NCBI GenBank assembly: GCA_949840915.1
Contig: CATKXY010000004.1
Location: 62,001 to 126,000, forward strand
Origin: an uncultured Lachnospiraceae bacterium
GTDB taxonomy: Bacteria > Bacillota > Clostridia > Lachnospirales > Lachnospiraceae
Direction: 5' to 3'
Length of the DNA: 64,000 bases
Shown: piece by piece, positions 1-8,310 of the stretch
Layout: every line of letters starts with the position of its first letter
Numbering within the stretch: position 1 is the stretch's first letter
Position numbers and translations under genes: made by a program
Notes under the pieces: model-generated
What the model was told of the DNA's origin: nothing
The model's input: only the letters and a program-made list of their open reading frames with translations
The model's database searches: none

Positions 1-245
1 GGAATGAATTTTGGCTCCGTGGTGGTGATGGTCTTTCCGCCCGCGCTCTGGGGCAGTTCATCCATGGCTCTGGCAAGCGCATGCTCATCCTCCATATTGG
101 GCAGCACCATCTCATCCATAAAGCGCTTGATGAAGGTGGACTTCCCGGTACGCACGGGACCCAGCACGCCGATATAGATTTCGCCCCCGGTCCGCCTCTG
201 TATGTCGGAATACAGATCGTATGTATGATTCGATGCATAATCCAT
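1..245 (-). CDS. spoIVA: Stage IV sporulation protein A, N-terminal part (runs off the window)
   Basis: SpoIVA is the ATPase that polymerises on the forespore surface and forms the basement layer of the spore coat. Only the first 81 codons are present; the rest lies left of base 1. The visible part has the SpoIVA N-terminal signature: an RTGGEIYIGV stretch, then a Walker A loop GPVRTGKST at about residues 26-34, and the TTTEPKF motif near the edge. The ATG at 245-243 follows an AGGAGG six bases upstream, which fixes the start. That ribosome binding site lies in the 3' arm of a strong hairpin (253-287). The gene follows tyrS on the same strand. It implies a spore-forming organism. Confidence 0.93.
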   Translation of the reverse strand, partial: MDYASNHTYDLYSDIQRRTGGEIYIGVLGPVRTGKSTFIKRFMDEMVLPNMEDEHALARAMDELPQSAGGKTITTTEPKFI

Positions 246-252
246 AACAAAA

Positions 253-287
253 CCTCCTGCCGATACTGTTACAGTATACGCAGGAGG
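253..287 (-). promoter_or_regulatory. Hairpin between tyrS and spoIVA that includes the spoIVA ribosome binding site
   Basis: Arms 253-260 and 280-287 pair perfectly (CCTCCTGC/GCAGGAGG). After a 2-nt mismatch, 263-269 pairs with 271-277. On the minus strand the 3' arm is the AGGAGG Shine-Dalgarno of spoIVA and is followed by TTTTGTT and the ATG. It could be the tyrS terminator, a translational block on spoIVA, or both. Confidence 0.6.
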
Positions 288-300
288 CCCTGAAAGAATG

Positions 301-1524
301 CTATTTCAACACAATTCTCTTAAAGTTTTTCTTGCCGCGCTTCACCACGATCCCGTCGCCGGCAAATTGATCCGGCGTGTAAGTGGTCTTGATATCGGAG
401 ACTTTCTCTCCATCTACCGTGACACCGCCCTGTTCCACGGCGCGTCTGGCCTCGGATCGGGAGGCCGTCAGCCCGGAGGCCGCGAGCACACCCAGAATGT
501 CGATTCTGCCGTCTAAGAAGTCTGTCCCGGAAAGCTCATAGGTGGGCATTTCCGCAGCATTTCCTCCTGCGAACAAGGCCCTGGCACTCTCCTGTGCTTT
601 CGCTGCTTCCTCCTCTCCGTGTATCATCTTGGTGAGCTCATATGCAAGAATCTCCTTCGCCTGATTGAGCTGACTGCCCTCCCATTTCTCCATCTCTTCT
701 ATCTGCTCCAGAGGCAGGAAGGTCAGCATGCGCAGGCATTTCAGCACATCCGCATCCCCTACATTTCTCCAGTACTGATAGAACTCGTAGGGCGATGTCT
801 TCTCCGGGTCAAGCCACACGGCTCCCTTCTGGGTCTTACCCATCTTTTTGCCCTCGGAATTGAGCAGCAGCGTGATTGTCATGGCATAGGCATCCTTGCC
901 AAGCTTTCTGCGGATCAGCTCTGTTCCACCCAGCATATTGCTCCACTGATCGTCTCCTCCGAACTGCATGTTGCAGCCGTATTTTTCATATAAGCACAGG
1001 AAATCATAGCTCTGCATGATCATGTAGTTGAACTCCAGAAAGCTCAGCCCTTTCTCCATGCGTTGTTTGTAGCACTCAGCGGTAAGCATGCGGTTCACTG
1101 AAAAATGAGCGCCGATATCCCGTATAAATTCAATATAATTCAAATCTCTCAGCCAGTCGGCATTGTTCACCATCATGGCCTTGCCCTCGCCGAACTCGAT
1201 GAATTTGCTCATCTGCTTTTTAAAGCACTCACAATTGTGATCGATCATTTCCGTAGTCATCATGCTGCGCAGATCCGTGCGTCCGGAAGGGTCTCCGATC
1301 ATGGCAGTGCCGCCCCCGATCAGCGCAATGGGCTTGTTACCCGCCATCTGCAGTCTCTTCATCAGACACAGCGCCATAAAATGTCCCACATGCAGACTGT
1401 CCGCCGTGGGGTCAAAGCCAATGTAGAACACCGCTTTGCCATTGTTGACCAGCTCTTTGATCTCCTCCTCGTCTGTGAGCTGTGCCAGAAGTCCTCTTGC
1501 CTTCAACTCGTCAAATACTGTCAT
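301..1524 (-). CDS. tyrS: Tyrosyl-tRNA synthetase
   Basis: Charges tRNA-Tyr with tyrosine in the cytoplasm. The 407-residue product has the normal TyrRS length. The class I HIGH motif appears as HVGH near residue 47, the KMSKS loop as KMGKT at about 227-231, and a C-terminal S4-like RNA-binding domain spans about 345-405. The ATG at 1524 follows a GGAGAG-type ribosome binding site. It is preceded by a tyrosine T-box leader and its own promoter, so it should be induced when uncharged tRNA-Tyr accumulates. It lies 55 bases upstream of spoIVA on the same strand, an unusual neighbour that probably reflects rearrangement. Confidence 0.97.
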   Translation of the reverse strand: MTVFDELKARGLLAQLTDEEEIKELVNNGKAVFYIGFDPTADSLHVGHFMALCLMKRLQMAGNKPIALIGGGTAMIGDPSGRTDLRSMMTTEMIDHNCECFKKQMSKFIEFGEGKAMMVNNADWLRDLNYIEFIRDIGAHFSVNRMLTAECYKQRMEKGLSFLEFNYMIMQSYDFLCLYEKYGCNMQFGGDDQWSNMLGGTELIRRKLGKDAYAMTITLLLNSEGKKMGKTQKGAVWLDPEKTSPYEFYQYWRNVGDADVLKCLRMLTFLPLEQIEEMEKWEGSQLNQAKEILAYELTKMIHGEEEAAKAQESARALFAGGNAAEMPTYELSGTDFLDGRIDILGVLAASGLTASRSEARRAVEQGGVTVDGEKVSDIKTTYTPDQFAGDGIVVKRGKKNFKRIVLK

Positions 1525-1571
1525 AATTCCTCTCTCCTTTATGATTTTAATGTCAGCGGCCGGATGTACAC

Positions 1572-1906
1572 AAAAAAAGCCCCTCCTGCAAAGGACGGGC
1601 CTGCGCTCGTGTTACCACCTTAATTCCTGCAGGACTCACATCCTGCAGCTTTGCGAGTATCATAATACTATGAATATCTATCCATATCATGAGCATCCAT
1701 CAATACCCCGGCAGATATCGGTGCCTTCCGGCAAAGCCTACTCTCTTCCCCCTATCCGAATGTCCCAGATACGGTCTCCTGTTTCAGCCCTGCAGCTCCG
1801 AGATGTATTTCCCATTGCCCTTCTTGCGCCTCTCACCAACCGGCAGCTCTCTGTCAGCCTGTAGACAAAGGTACTTCTTCTCATCATCGCTTTCTCTGAT
1901 ATTATG
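1572..1906 (-). promoter_or_regulatory. Tyrosine T-box leader with terminator, upstream of tyrS
   Basis: Read on the minus strand, the leader has the AGAGAG and GGTTGGTGAGAG features of T-box stem I. A specifier loop shows UAC (tyrosine) at 1807-1805. The T-box sequence AAGGTGGTAACACG is at about 1607-1621. A GC-rich hairpin at 1579-1600 is followed by seven T residues (1578-1572). In this family, uncharged tRNA-Tyr binding favours the antiterminator. This fills the 413-base gap between tyrS and the Rpn-like gene. Confidence 0.93.
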
Positions 1907-1912
1907 CTCCTT

Positions 1913-1941
1913 ATTATACAAATTGTTTTCCGGACTGTCAA
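1913..1941 (-). promoter_or_regulatory. SigA-type promoter of the tyrS T-box transcript
   Basis: TTGACA (1941-1936), a 17-base spacer and TATAAT (1918-1913) match the consensus exactly. The TGA stop of the upstream Rpn-like gene (1940-1938) lies inside the -35 hexamer. Confidence 0.88.
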
Positions 1942-2957
1942 CCGTCTTTCATAATTTCTTCCTCAAACTGCTGAACGGTTTCAACTCGAATGGCTTTCCG
2001 GAACCACATGTCCAGCGTGTCAAGGTTTTTAACTCCCATAATCTTGGCGGCCAAATCCTCCGAAACCTCTCCCCGACTGCACAAAAACTGTAACATAAAT
2101 TCCGCTTTTCCCTCGGCTTTACCCTCAGCTTTTCCTTCCGCTTTCCAATCCTTTCTCATTTCATCCACTGCCTGGCACATATTATATCCTCCCTCTCCCC
2201 GATAATCGTCCAATGTCTCCAATATCTCTGTACTGTCCGTCAAAATCGCCATAGTCTCCACAGTCTCCCGGTCAAGGCAGGAGTACTCTTCCCGGCTCCA
2301 CAGCCCACTCAGCTCTCTCTTATCCTTTCTCAGAGACAATACCTCCAAAAGCTGCCTAAGCTCCGTTCGGAAACCCGTCAGGTCATTTGCTTCCCCCGCG
2401 CAAAACAAAGTCATCCCATAGTCATGAAAACAGTTCTGCCATACTTGGATATCCTGCTCAAAATCCATCATATCCTTCAGGCTCCGCGGACCGTCCCATC
2501 TGTCCACGCCATGGTAGAAACAGATTGTATAAACGGGATGAAGCTTATCGCCCCGCTCCAGACGATTCTGCCAGCGATTTGCAGATCGTTTACTGTCTTT
2601 CGCTGTTCTTCTTTTGCAACGCTGAATCTCCTGGATCTGCCGCCCGTACTCTACCTGATCATACTGCATGATACGCCATGGCATGGCATAATCAATATCA
2701 TGCTGGTTTTCGATAGCTGTGATCACAAAACTCCCGCCGGTATTCGCCCGCTTTTTAATGTCTCGAAATCCATTTTTAATTTGCCGGACTGTTCCTGTCT
2801 CACATTTGGGATATGTAGTCACACAGCGCTCAGAATCCGGCTGAAGCGATTCACCTCTCAGGATTTGTCTGCCGCCGAAAAGTACCGCATTAAAAAAATC
2901 CGCAAACCTGTCATTGTCCGACAGATACCGATACAGCGCATCATCGTATTTTCCCAT
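1938..2957 (-). CDS. Rpn-family / PD-(D/E)XK nuclease-like protein
   Basis: A 339-residue protein resembling the Rpn recombination-promoting nuclease / PD-(D/E)XK transposase-like families common in Lachnospiraceae. The N-terminus (KYDDALYRYLSDNDRFADFFN) and the central FYHGVDRWDGPRSLKDM stretch are typical. A flexible linker KAEGKAEGKAEGKAE is encoded by four near-identical 12-bp units near 2104-2151 and may vary in copy number. A C-terminal helical segment follows. The ATG at 2957 is preceded by GGAGGAGG; the frame is open further upstream, but that extension has no ribosome binding site and overlaps the promoter. Such genes are often mobile. Catalytic activity is inferred from the family. 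Confidence 0.72.
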   Translation of the reverse strand: MGKYDDALYRYLSDNDRFADFFNAVLFGGRQILRGESLQPDSERCVTTYPKCETGTVRQIKNGFRDIKKRANTGGSFVITAIENQHDIDYAMPWRIMQYDQVEYGRQIQEIQRCKRRTAKDSKRSANRWQNRLERGDKLHPVYTICFYHGVDRWDGPRSLKDMMDFEQDIQVWQNCFHDYGMTLFCAGEANDLTGFRTELRQLLEVLSLRKDKRELSGLWSREEYSCLDRETVETMAILTDSTEILETLDDYRGEGGYNMCQAVDEMRKDWKAEGKAEGKAEGKAEFMLQFLCSRGEVSEDLAAKIMGVKNLDTLDMWFRKAIRVETVQQFEEEIMKDG

Positions 2958-3072
2958 ATTCCTCCTCCCGCAGAGGAATATGACGCCCTCTGCCACCGTC
3001 TGTTTGATTAAGTGAAAAAGGCAAAAATGCCGTGGCAGAACCGCCATAGAAAAGTCGAATTTAGATAAAATT

Positions 3073-3101
3073 ATTGTAATACTCACCGCCTGTCCTGTCA
3101 A
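3073..3101 (-). promoter_or_regulatory. Promoter of the Rpn-like gene
   Basis: TTGACA (3101-3096), a 17-base spacer and TACAAT (3078-3073) lie about 115 bases upstream of the chosen ATG, diverging from the hemerythrin promoter. Confidence 0.7.
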
Positions 3102-3139
3102 GCATGGAATCTTGTGCGCTCCCCAATAAAATGCATATC

Positions 3140-3168
3140 TTGACTGGTATTGGCTTTGGACATATAAT
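3140..3168 (+). promoter_or_regulatory. Promoter of the tandem hemerythrin gene
   Basis: TTGACT (3140-3145), a 17-base spacer and TATAAT (3163-3168) lie 47 bases before the ATG. Confidence 0.75.
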
Positions 3169-3215
3169 ACATATACATTGATTCTTAATATCAAATATTG
3201 AAAGGGTGATTTTTG

Positions 3216-4052
3216 ATGTTTCAATTTACGGACGATTGCAGAACAGGAATCGAAGAAATCGACTCCGAACATGAATATCTCTTTACTCTGCTGAACCGGG
3301 CTTATACCCTGACAACGCAGAACATGCAGGGCGACAGGTACAGCCAGTTAAAAGAGATCATCGGAGAACTTGACGACTACGCGGAACAACATTTTAAACA
3401 TGAGGAGGAATATATGGAAAAAATACGGGATCCCGAGTTGATCCTGCAGCGCTCCCAGCATGCTTTTTTCCGTGAAAAAATCCTCGCCTTTGACTTTATC
3501 AACATAGATGACACCGAAGACCAGCAGCGTGTTCTCGCCGAGCTTGTGACATTTCTCGCCCGGTGGCTGTACCGTCATATTCTGGGCAGCGATATCCTCA
3601 TCGGCAAGCTTCCGCCTCTGGAGGAGTGGATGATCCGGGAAAATCCCTGCGAATTCACGGAGGATTATCTCGTGGGTATAGACCTGATCGATCGGGAACA
3701 CAGAGAATTATTCCGCATTGTGGAGCGGGCTGATCAATTGGTCAAATCCTTTGACGCCTCCTCCAGCTATGACAAGATCATGGCTATCTTACAGGAGCTG
3801 AAATCATACACAAAAGAACATTTCCGCGATGAAGAGGAATATATGGAAAGCATCCGGTATGAGGGCCTGGATGCTCAGCGACGTGCACATGAGGCCTTTA
3901 TCGACAAGCTTGAAAACGTAGATCTGAACGAGATTGAAGAAGCGCCCGGGGAATATCTCCAGAAGCTGCTTGAATTTTTGCTCGGATGGCTCATCAATCA
4001 CATCCTTTACACCGACAAAAAAATACCCAATGACTGCCGCAGCTCCCTATAG
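3216..4052 (+). CDS. Tandem-domain bacteriohemerythrin
   Basis: A 278-residue cytoplasmic protein made of two hemerythrin domains (about 1-130 and 145-275). The family binds oxygen, NO or iron at a diiron site. Each half shows the expected order: H in D-x-EH, H and E in HF-x-x-EEEYM, H in the AHxAF/QHAFF helix, and HI-x-x-x-D near the end. In both halves the first histidine of the usual HxxxH pair is glutamine (QRSQH and QRRAH), so one iron ligand is altered in each domain. The ATG at 3216 follows AAGGGTG; a TTG just upstream is less likely. The gene has its own promoter and terminator. Function in oxygen sensing or detoxification is inferred. Confidence 0.88.
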   Translation: MFQFTDDCRTGIEEIDSEHEYLFTLLNRAYTLTTQNMQGDRYSQLKEIIGELDDYAEQHFKHEEEYMEKIRDPELILQRSQHAFFREKILAFDFINIDDTEDQQRVLAELVTFLARWLYRHILGSDILIGKLPPLEEWMIRENPCEFTEDYLVGIDLIDREHRELFRIVERADQLVKSFDASSSYDKIMAILQELKSYTKEHFRDEEEYMESIRYEGLDAQRRAHEAFIDKLENVDLNEIEEAPGEYLQKLLEFLLGWLINHILYTDKKIPNDCRSSL

Positions 4053-4070
4053 GAACTGCGGCAGCTTTTT
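4034..4070 (+). terminator. Terminator of the hemerythrin gene
   Basis: Arms CTGCCGCAG (4034-4042) and CTGCGGCAG (4056-4064) form a stem with extra inner pairs, followed by C and five T. The stop codon lies in the loop. Confidence 0.85.
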
Positions 4071-4090
4071 CACTTGTCTGCGCTCCGATC

Positions 4091-5293
4091 TCATTTATTC
4101 ACCATCAGTTTGATCATGGCCTGATTCAGACCATCCACGGTGAGCTTATACATGGGGAACAGCTCTTTCACAGCCGTCTCGGCCTCCCGCCAGGGAGCAT
4201 GTCCCGGAGCCATCTTGGGATTGAGCCACACAATCTTCTTGTAATGCCTCTTCACAAGCTGCAGCCAGTCATAGCCGGAGAGTCCCCCGTTGGGTCCACG
4301 GTAGTTTCCGGTGGTGGAATACAGTTCCTCCGGCGCCATAGCCGCATCTCCCACAATGATCACTTTATAGTCGCTGTCCACGTTGCGGAAGAGCCAGTCC
4401 GTGTCCACCCAGTCCCCGTTCTCGCATTCCGGCGTCTTATAGAGTTTGGAATAAATACAATTATGAAAATAATAGGTTTTTACATCCTTATAGTGATTGG
4501 ATTTGTGTATCGCCTGAAACAGATCGTTCAACAGATTGCTGAACGGAATCATGGTGCCGCCGGAATCCATGAGCAGCAAAAGCTTCACAGCATTTTTGCG
4601 CGGCTTTTTCATGACGATCTGCAGACAACCTCCGTTATTGCAGGTCTTGTCCACCGTGCCGTCGATGTCAAGCTCCGACTCGGGGATATCGAGCCTTGAA
4701 GAAAACTGCCTGAGCTTGCGGAAGGCCATCTGAAACTGTCTGTTGTCCAGCACCCTGTCGTCCCGGAAATCCCGGTACTTTCTGGCTCCCACCACGGCAA
4801 ATGCGGACTGATAACCGGTCTTACCGCCTACCCGCACACCTCCCACATTACCGCCCATATTTCCAAAGGAGGTCTTGCCCATCGTTCCGATCCAAAAGCT
4901 GCCGCCGTTGTGCTCCTCATTCTGATCCTTCAGCCTCTGCTTGAAAGTCTCCTCCACGTCTTCTTTGTCAACCTGAATATCCTCCATCTGATTCAAATGG
5001 TTTCTGGCCTCCTCGTGGGCGAGCTCCACCATGTCCGATTTGTCCAGCCACCGGAGCATCTGCGCCCCTACCTCAGTCTCCCGTTGGGCCGCTTTGAAAC
5101 ACTCCTCAAAGGCCATATCAAATTTATCAAAATCTGTCTCGCTCTTCACCAGAATCATCCGGGACACATAATAAAACTGTGTGAGCGAGCTGCCGCAGAG
5201 TCCCTTGTCCAGCGCCTCCTGCAGAGTCAAAAACTCCCCCAGCGTGACATGCAGTCCCTTCTCCCTGAGAGACTCAAAAAAATTGATAAACAT
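4091..5293 (-). CDS. CoxE-like VWA-domain protein
   Basis: A 400-residue protein of the CoxE-like von Willebrand factor A family, usually encoded beside a MoxR ATPase as a chaperone or metal-insertion pair. The N-terminal half (1-190) is helical and acidic. The VWA domain begins at about 230 with a metal-site motif LLLMDSGGTM, the D-x-G-G-(S/T)-M form typical of this subfamily rather than the canonical DxSxS. The motif YYFHNCIYSKLYKT follows in the VWA core. The gene lies 41 bases downstream of the MoxR gene on the same strand, so the two are probably co-transcribed. Substrate and client are unknown. Confidence 0.83.
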   Translation of the reverse strand: MFINFFESLREKGLHVTLGEFLTLQEALDKGLCGSSLTQFYYVSRMILVKSETDFDKFDMAFEECFKAAQRETEVGAQMLRWLDKSDMVELAHEEARNHLNQMEDIQVDKEDVEETFKQRLKDQNEEHNGGSFWIGTMGKTSFGNMGGNVGGVRVGGKTGYQSAFAVVGARKYRDFRDDRVLDNRQFQMAFRKLRQFSSRLDIPESELDIDGTVDKTCNNGGCLQIVMKKPRKNAVKLLLLMDSGGTMIPFSNLLNDLFQAIHKSNHYKDVKTYYFHNCIYSKLYKTPECENGDWVDTDWLFRNVDSDYKVIIVGDAAMAPEELYSTTGNYRGPNGGLSGYDWLQLVKRHYKKIVWLNPKMAPGHAPWREAETAVKELFPMYKLTVDGLNQAMIKLMVNK

Positions 5294-5334
5294 ACTCTTC
5301 TCCTCAAATTCCTCACAGTCCTGTCGCCGTCTGT

Positions 5335-6153
5335 CTACAGGTTTGCAGAGTGCTTTACCAGCTCCATGTCCTCATCCTTTTTCACAATGACACCGATAAA
5401 GGGCAGTGCGGAACGGATGGTCTCCGTAGGGATGCCGCCGATCTGAAGCGCGTTCACCCAGTCGATAAGCTCCGAGGTACTGGGTTTTTTGCGGATATCT
5501 CTCATCCCCCGGATATTGTAAAACACCTCCATGGCCTGAGCCAGCAGATGCTCCTCCACATCAGGGAAATGCACCTTAACGATCTCAGCCATCAGTTCCT
5601 TGTCCGGGAAGTCAATATAATGGAAAATACAGCGGCGCAGAAACGCATCCGGCAATTCCTTCTCCGCATTGGAGGTGATGATCACAATGGGGCGATGCTT
5701 CGCCTTTACCGTGCGCTTGGTCTCATTGATATAGAATTCCATCTGATCCAGCTCCCACAACAGATCGTTGGGAAACTCCAGATCCGCCTTGTCAATCTCA
5801 TCAATCAAAAGCACCACCTGCTCCTCGCTGTCAAAAGCTTCCCCCAGCTTGCCCAGCTTGATATAACGGGCGATATCGTCCACCCCCTCCTCGCCGAACT
5901 GCCCGTCATAGAGCCTCTGGATCGTGTCATATACATACAAACCCTCCTGCGCCTTGGTCGTGGATTTGATATTCCAGATGATCAGACGCTTGTCCAATGC
6001 CTTGGCCACAGCCTCCGCCAGCATGGTCTTGCCGGTGCCGGGCTCCCCTTTGATGAGCAGCGGCTTCTGCAGTGCCATAGCGATATTCACACTGGCCATA
6101 AGCTCCTCACTGGCCACATATTCCTTTGTTCCCTGAAATTCCTGCACTCCCAT
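5335..6153 (-). CDS. MoxR-family AAA+ ATPase
   Basis: A 272-residue AAA+ ATPase of the MoxR class. Walker A is GEPGTGKT at about residues 35-42 and Walker B is VVLLIDEIDKAD near 112-123. A sensor-1-like IVITSNAEKELPDAFLRRC region and a C-terminal lid follow. MoxR proteins act with VWA partners in assembly or activation of other proteins, and the VWA gene follows directly. The ATG at 6153 (MGVQEFQGTK) was chosen over an upstream GTG at 6201 because a good promoter has its -10 at 6207-6202, touching that GTG, which also lacks a ribosome binding site. The start remains less certain than the identity. Confidence 0.88.
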   Translation of the reverse strand: MGVQEFQGTKEYVASEELMASVNIAMALQKPLLIKGEPGTGKTMLAEAVAKALDKRLIIWNIKSTTKAQEGLYVYDTIQRLYDGQFGEEGVDDIARYIKLGKLGEAFDSEEQVVLLIDEIDKADLEFPNDLLWELDQMEFYINETKRTVKAKHRPIVIITSNAEKELPDAFLRRCIFHYIDFPDKELMAEIVKVHFPDVEEHLLAQAMEVFYNIRGMRDIRKKPSTSELIDWVNALQIGGIPTETIRSALPFIGVIVKKDEDMELVKHSANL

Positions 6154-6201
6154 ACCTTCCCGTTTCCTTTCCAAAATCACGATTTTATTCCGATTACTCA
6201 C

Positions 6202-6230
6202 ATGTTACACCATTTTGAGGGCAAAAGCAA
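6202..6230 (-). promoter_or_regulatory. Promoter of the moxR-VWA pair
   Basis: TTGCTT (6230-6225), a 17-base spacer and TAACAT (6207-6202). It diverges from the metF promoter about 50 bases away. Confidence 0.55.
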
Positions 6231-6277
6231 GCTTGCGCTTCCTCGGTTTTCGTGTTACCATGACAACTAAGAACTTG

Positions 6278-6305
6278 TTGCTATGGCAGCAAAGTATACT
6301 ATAAT
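6278..6305 (+). promoter_or_regulatory. Promoter of metF
   Basis: TTGCTA (6278-6283), a 16-base spacer and a perfect TATAAT (6300-6305). Its position argues against translation starting at the in-frame ATG at 6283. Confidence 0.55.
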
Positions 6306-6324
6306 TCGAAACCGAGGAATGAAC

Positions 6325-7176
6325 ATGCAGAATACAAGCCATTATCATCAGACACTGTCTCTGGAGGTATTCCCTCCCAAGGAGGATGTGAATTTTGCCT
6401 CCGCCTATGCAACTCTGGACAAACTGAGTGCATTAAATCCGGCCTTTATCAGCGTCACCTACGGCGCGGGCGGCAGCCGCTCCAAAAGAACCATCGACAT
6501 AGCCTCCTACATTCAGAACACTCTGCACATCCCCGCATTGGCCCATATGACATGCGTGGGCAGCAGAAAAGAGGATTTGCTCAATGTCTATGATGACTTA
6601 AAGGCCGCCAATATATCCAGCGTACTGGCGCTGCGCGGCGACCGTCCCAGAGATATGAGCGACGAGCAGTATGCGTCCAGAGATTTTGACCATGCCTGCG
6701 ATATGATCGCGTTTCTGAGAGAACACACTGACCTGCGGATCGCAGGCGCCTGCTATCCCGAGAAACATCCGGAGTCCTTCAGCCTCGAGGCAGACCTGCA
6801 ATATCTCAGGAAAAAACAGGATGCCGGAGCCGATTTCTTTATCACACAGATGTTTTTTGACAACGATTACTTTTATACGTTCCGCGACCGGGCTCTGCAG
6901 AAAGGAATCACGATTCCCCTCCACGCAGGTATCATGCCCATCACCACCGCCAGACAGATCGGAACCACCATTTCTCTGTCCGGCTCCAGCATACCGAAAG
7001 CTCTGGCAGACATCATAGCCAAGTACAGCGACAATGCGGATGATATGCGCAAGGCCGGCATAGACTACTGTGTACGCCAGATACTCGACCTAAAACAGAT
7101 CGGTGTGGACGGCATCCATATCTATTCCATGAACAAACCCAAAACGACTGCAGAAATTGTGGCGGCTATCTCCTAG
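6325..7176 (+). CDS. metF: 5,10-methylenetetrahydrofolate reductase
   Basis: Reduces 5,10-methylene-THF to 5-methyl-THF, supplying methyl groups for methionine synthesis and, in acetogens, the methyl branch. The 283-residue product starts with the family's SLEVFPPK motif. It continues with SVTYGAGGS, AHMTCVG, LALRGDRP (folate/FAD site) and DFFITQMFFDND, ending with GIMPITT and the C-terminal HIYSMN segment. All are characteristic of MetF. The ATG at 6325 has GAGGA six bases upstream; ATGs at 6319 and 6283 are possible but poorly spaced or inside the promoter. It is a lone gene with its own promoter and terminator; no methionine synthase or Wood-Ljungdahl gene is nearby. Confidence 0.95.
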   Translation: MQNTSHYHQTLSLEVFPPKEDVNFASAYATLDKLSALNPAFISVTYGAGGSRSKRTIDIASYIQNTLHIPALAHMTCVGSRKEDLLNVYDDLKAANISSVLALRGDRPRDMSDEQYASRDFDHACDMIAFLREHTDLRIAGACYPEKHPESFSLEADLQYLRKKQDAGADFFITQMFFDNDYFYTFRDRALQKGITIPLHAGIMPITTARQIGTTISLSGSSIPKALADIIAKYSDNADDMRKAGIDYCVRQILDLKQIGVDGIHIYSMNKPKTTAEIVAAIS

Positions 7177-7189
7177 CCGCCACATTTTT
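7159..7189 (+). terminator. Terminator of metF overlapping its stop codon
   Basis: GTGGCGGCTA (7159-7168) pairs perfectly with TAGCCGCCAC (7174-7183), followed by A and five T. The TAG stop of metF (7174-7176) opens the 3' arm. Confidence 0.9.
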
Positions 7190-7249
7190 GATACTTTTTA
7201 TTATATTCTGATTCCGGACATGACTCCGCAAACAATCCCGACTCTCTTC

Positions 7250-8260
7250 TCATTCCTTCCACATGTCATCCGATATCTCTATCTTTTTATCACGAAGCAT
7301 CAGCTCCTTCACCGCCAGATCCGCGCTCTTGCCCTCAAACAGTACCGCGTTTACCTGCTCGATGATCGGAAGCTGCACATCGTATTTTTCTGCCAGTGCC
7401 ATGGCTGCTCTGGCGGAATACACACCTTCCACCACCATCTGCACCTCATCCATAGCCTCCTGCATGGTCTTTCCCTGACCGATGAGAATGCCCGCACGGC
7501 GGTTTCTCGAATGCATGGAGGCACAGGTCACGATCAGATCACCGATACCGGTAAGGCCGCAGAAGGTCTCAAAACGGCCTCCCATGGCGGTGCCAAGCCT
7601 TGCTATCTCTGTGATGCCTCTGGTGATGAGCGCCGCCTTGGTATTGTCTCCATAGCCCAGTCCGTCTGCGATTCCCGCAGCCAGCGCCACAACATTCTTG
7701 AGCGACCCGCCCAGCTCGATACCCAGCACATCCGGGCTTGTGTACACGCGGAATACTTCACTCATAAAAAGATTCTGGATATATTCCGCAGTGGCTCTGC
7801 TCCCGGCGCCTACCACAACGGAAGTAGGTATCCCCCTTCCGACTTCCTCCGCGTGGGAGGGGCCGGACAACACTGCCACATCCGCCTGAGGTATCTCCTG
7901 TTCTATGATCTCTGATAAAGTCATCATTGTCTTATCCTCGATCCCCTTGGCCACATTGACGATCTTCTGCCCCGGCGACACAAGGCTGCCGATACGGTTC
8001 GCGGTTCTTCTGGTATAAGAGCTTGCCACCGCCATGACCAGCAAATCCTTATCTTTCACAGCCTCGGCGTCATCCGCCGTAAATATCATGTCCTCCGCAA
8101 GCTTCACACCCGGAAGCATTTTGTGTTCATGCTGCTTTGAGAGCATTTCCACCTCTGATTCCAGCGCAGACCATATCGTGATCTCATGTCCGTTTTTGTG
8201 CAGCAGCACGGAAAGTGCAATCCCCCAGCTTCCGCCCCCCAGAATACTAATTTTTGCCAT
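7250..8260 (-). CDS. gpsA: NAD(P)-dependent glycerol-3-phosphate dehydrogenase
   Basis: Makes sn-glycerol 3-phosphate from dihydroxyacetone phosphate for phospholipid synthesis. The 336-residue protein has the N-terminal Rossmann motif ISILGGGSWG. The conserved VAKGIE, LSGPSHAEEV and GIELGGSLKNVVALAAGI (catalytic lysine region) and GLTGIGDL blocks follow. The ATG at 8260 follows GAGGAGAT; the open frame upstream lacks a start signal and overlaps plsY. The order der-plsY-gpsA is a lipid/ribosome cluster widely conserved in clostridia, where spoIVA often follows; here it does not. Confidence 0.97.
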   Translation of the reverse strand: MAKISILGGGSWGIALSVLLHKNGHEITIWSALESEVEMLSKQHEHKMLPGVKLAEDMIFTADDAEAVKDKDLLVMAVASSYTRRTANRIGSLVSPGQKIVNVAKGIEDKTMMTLSEIIEQEIPQADVAVLSGPSHAEEVGRGIPTSVVVGAGSRATAEYIQNLFMSEVFRVYTSPDVLGIELGGSLKNVVALAAGIADGLGYGDNTKAALITRGITEIARLGTAMGGRFETFCGLTGIGDLIVTCASMHSRNRRAGILIGQGKTMQEAMDEVQMVVEGVYSARAAMALAEKYDVQLPIIEQVNAVLFEGKSADLAVKELMLRDKKIEISDDMWKE

Positions 8261-8310
8261 ATCTCCTCTTTTCCGCGGCTGCCCGTCATCTGTCACAGGC
8301 TGCCCGCTGT

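Noticed and set aside
5350..6270. A 306-codon open frame on the plus strand opposite moxR
   Set aside because: It lies fully antisense to a clear MoxR gene, has arginine/histidine/leucine-rich shadow composition, and has no ribosome binding site or recognisable domain.
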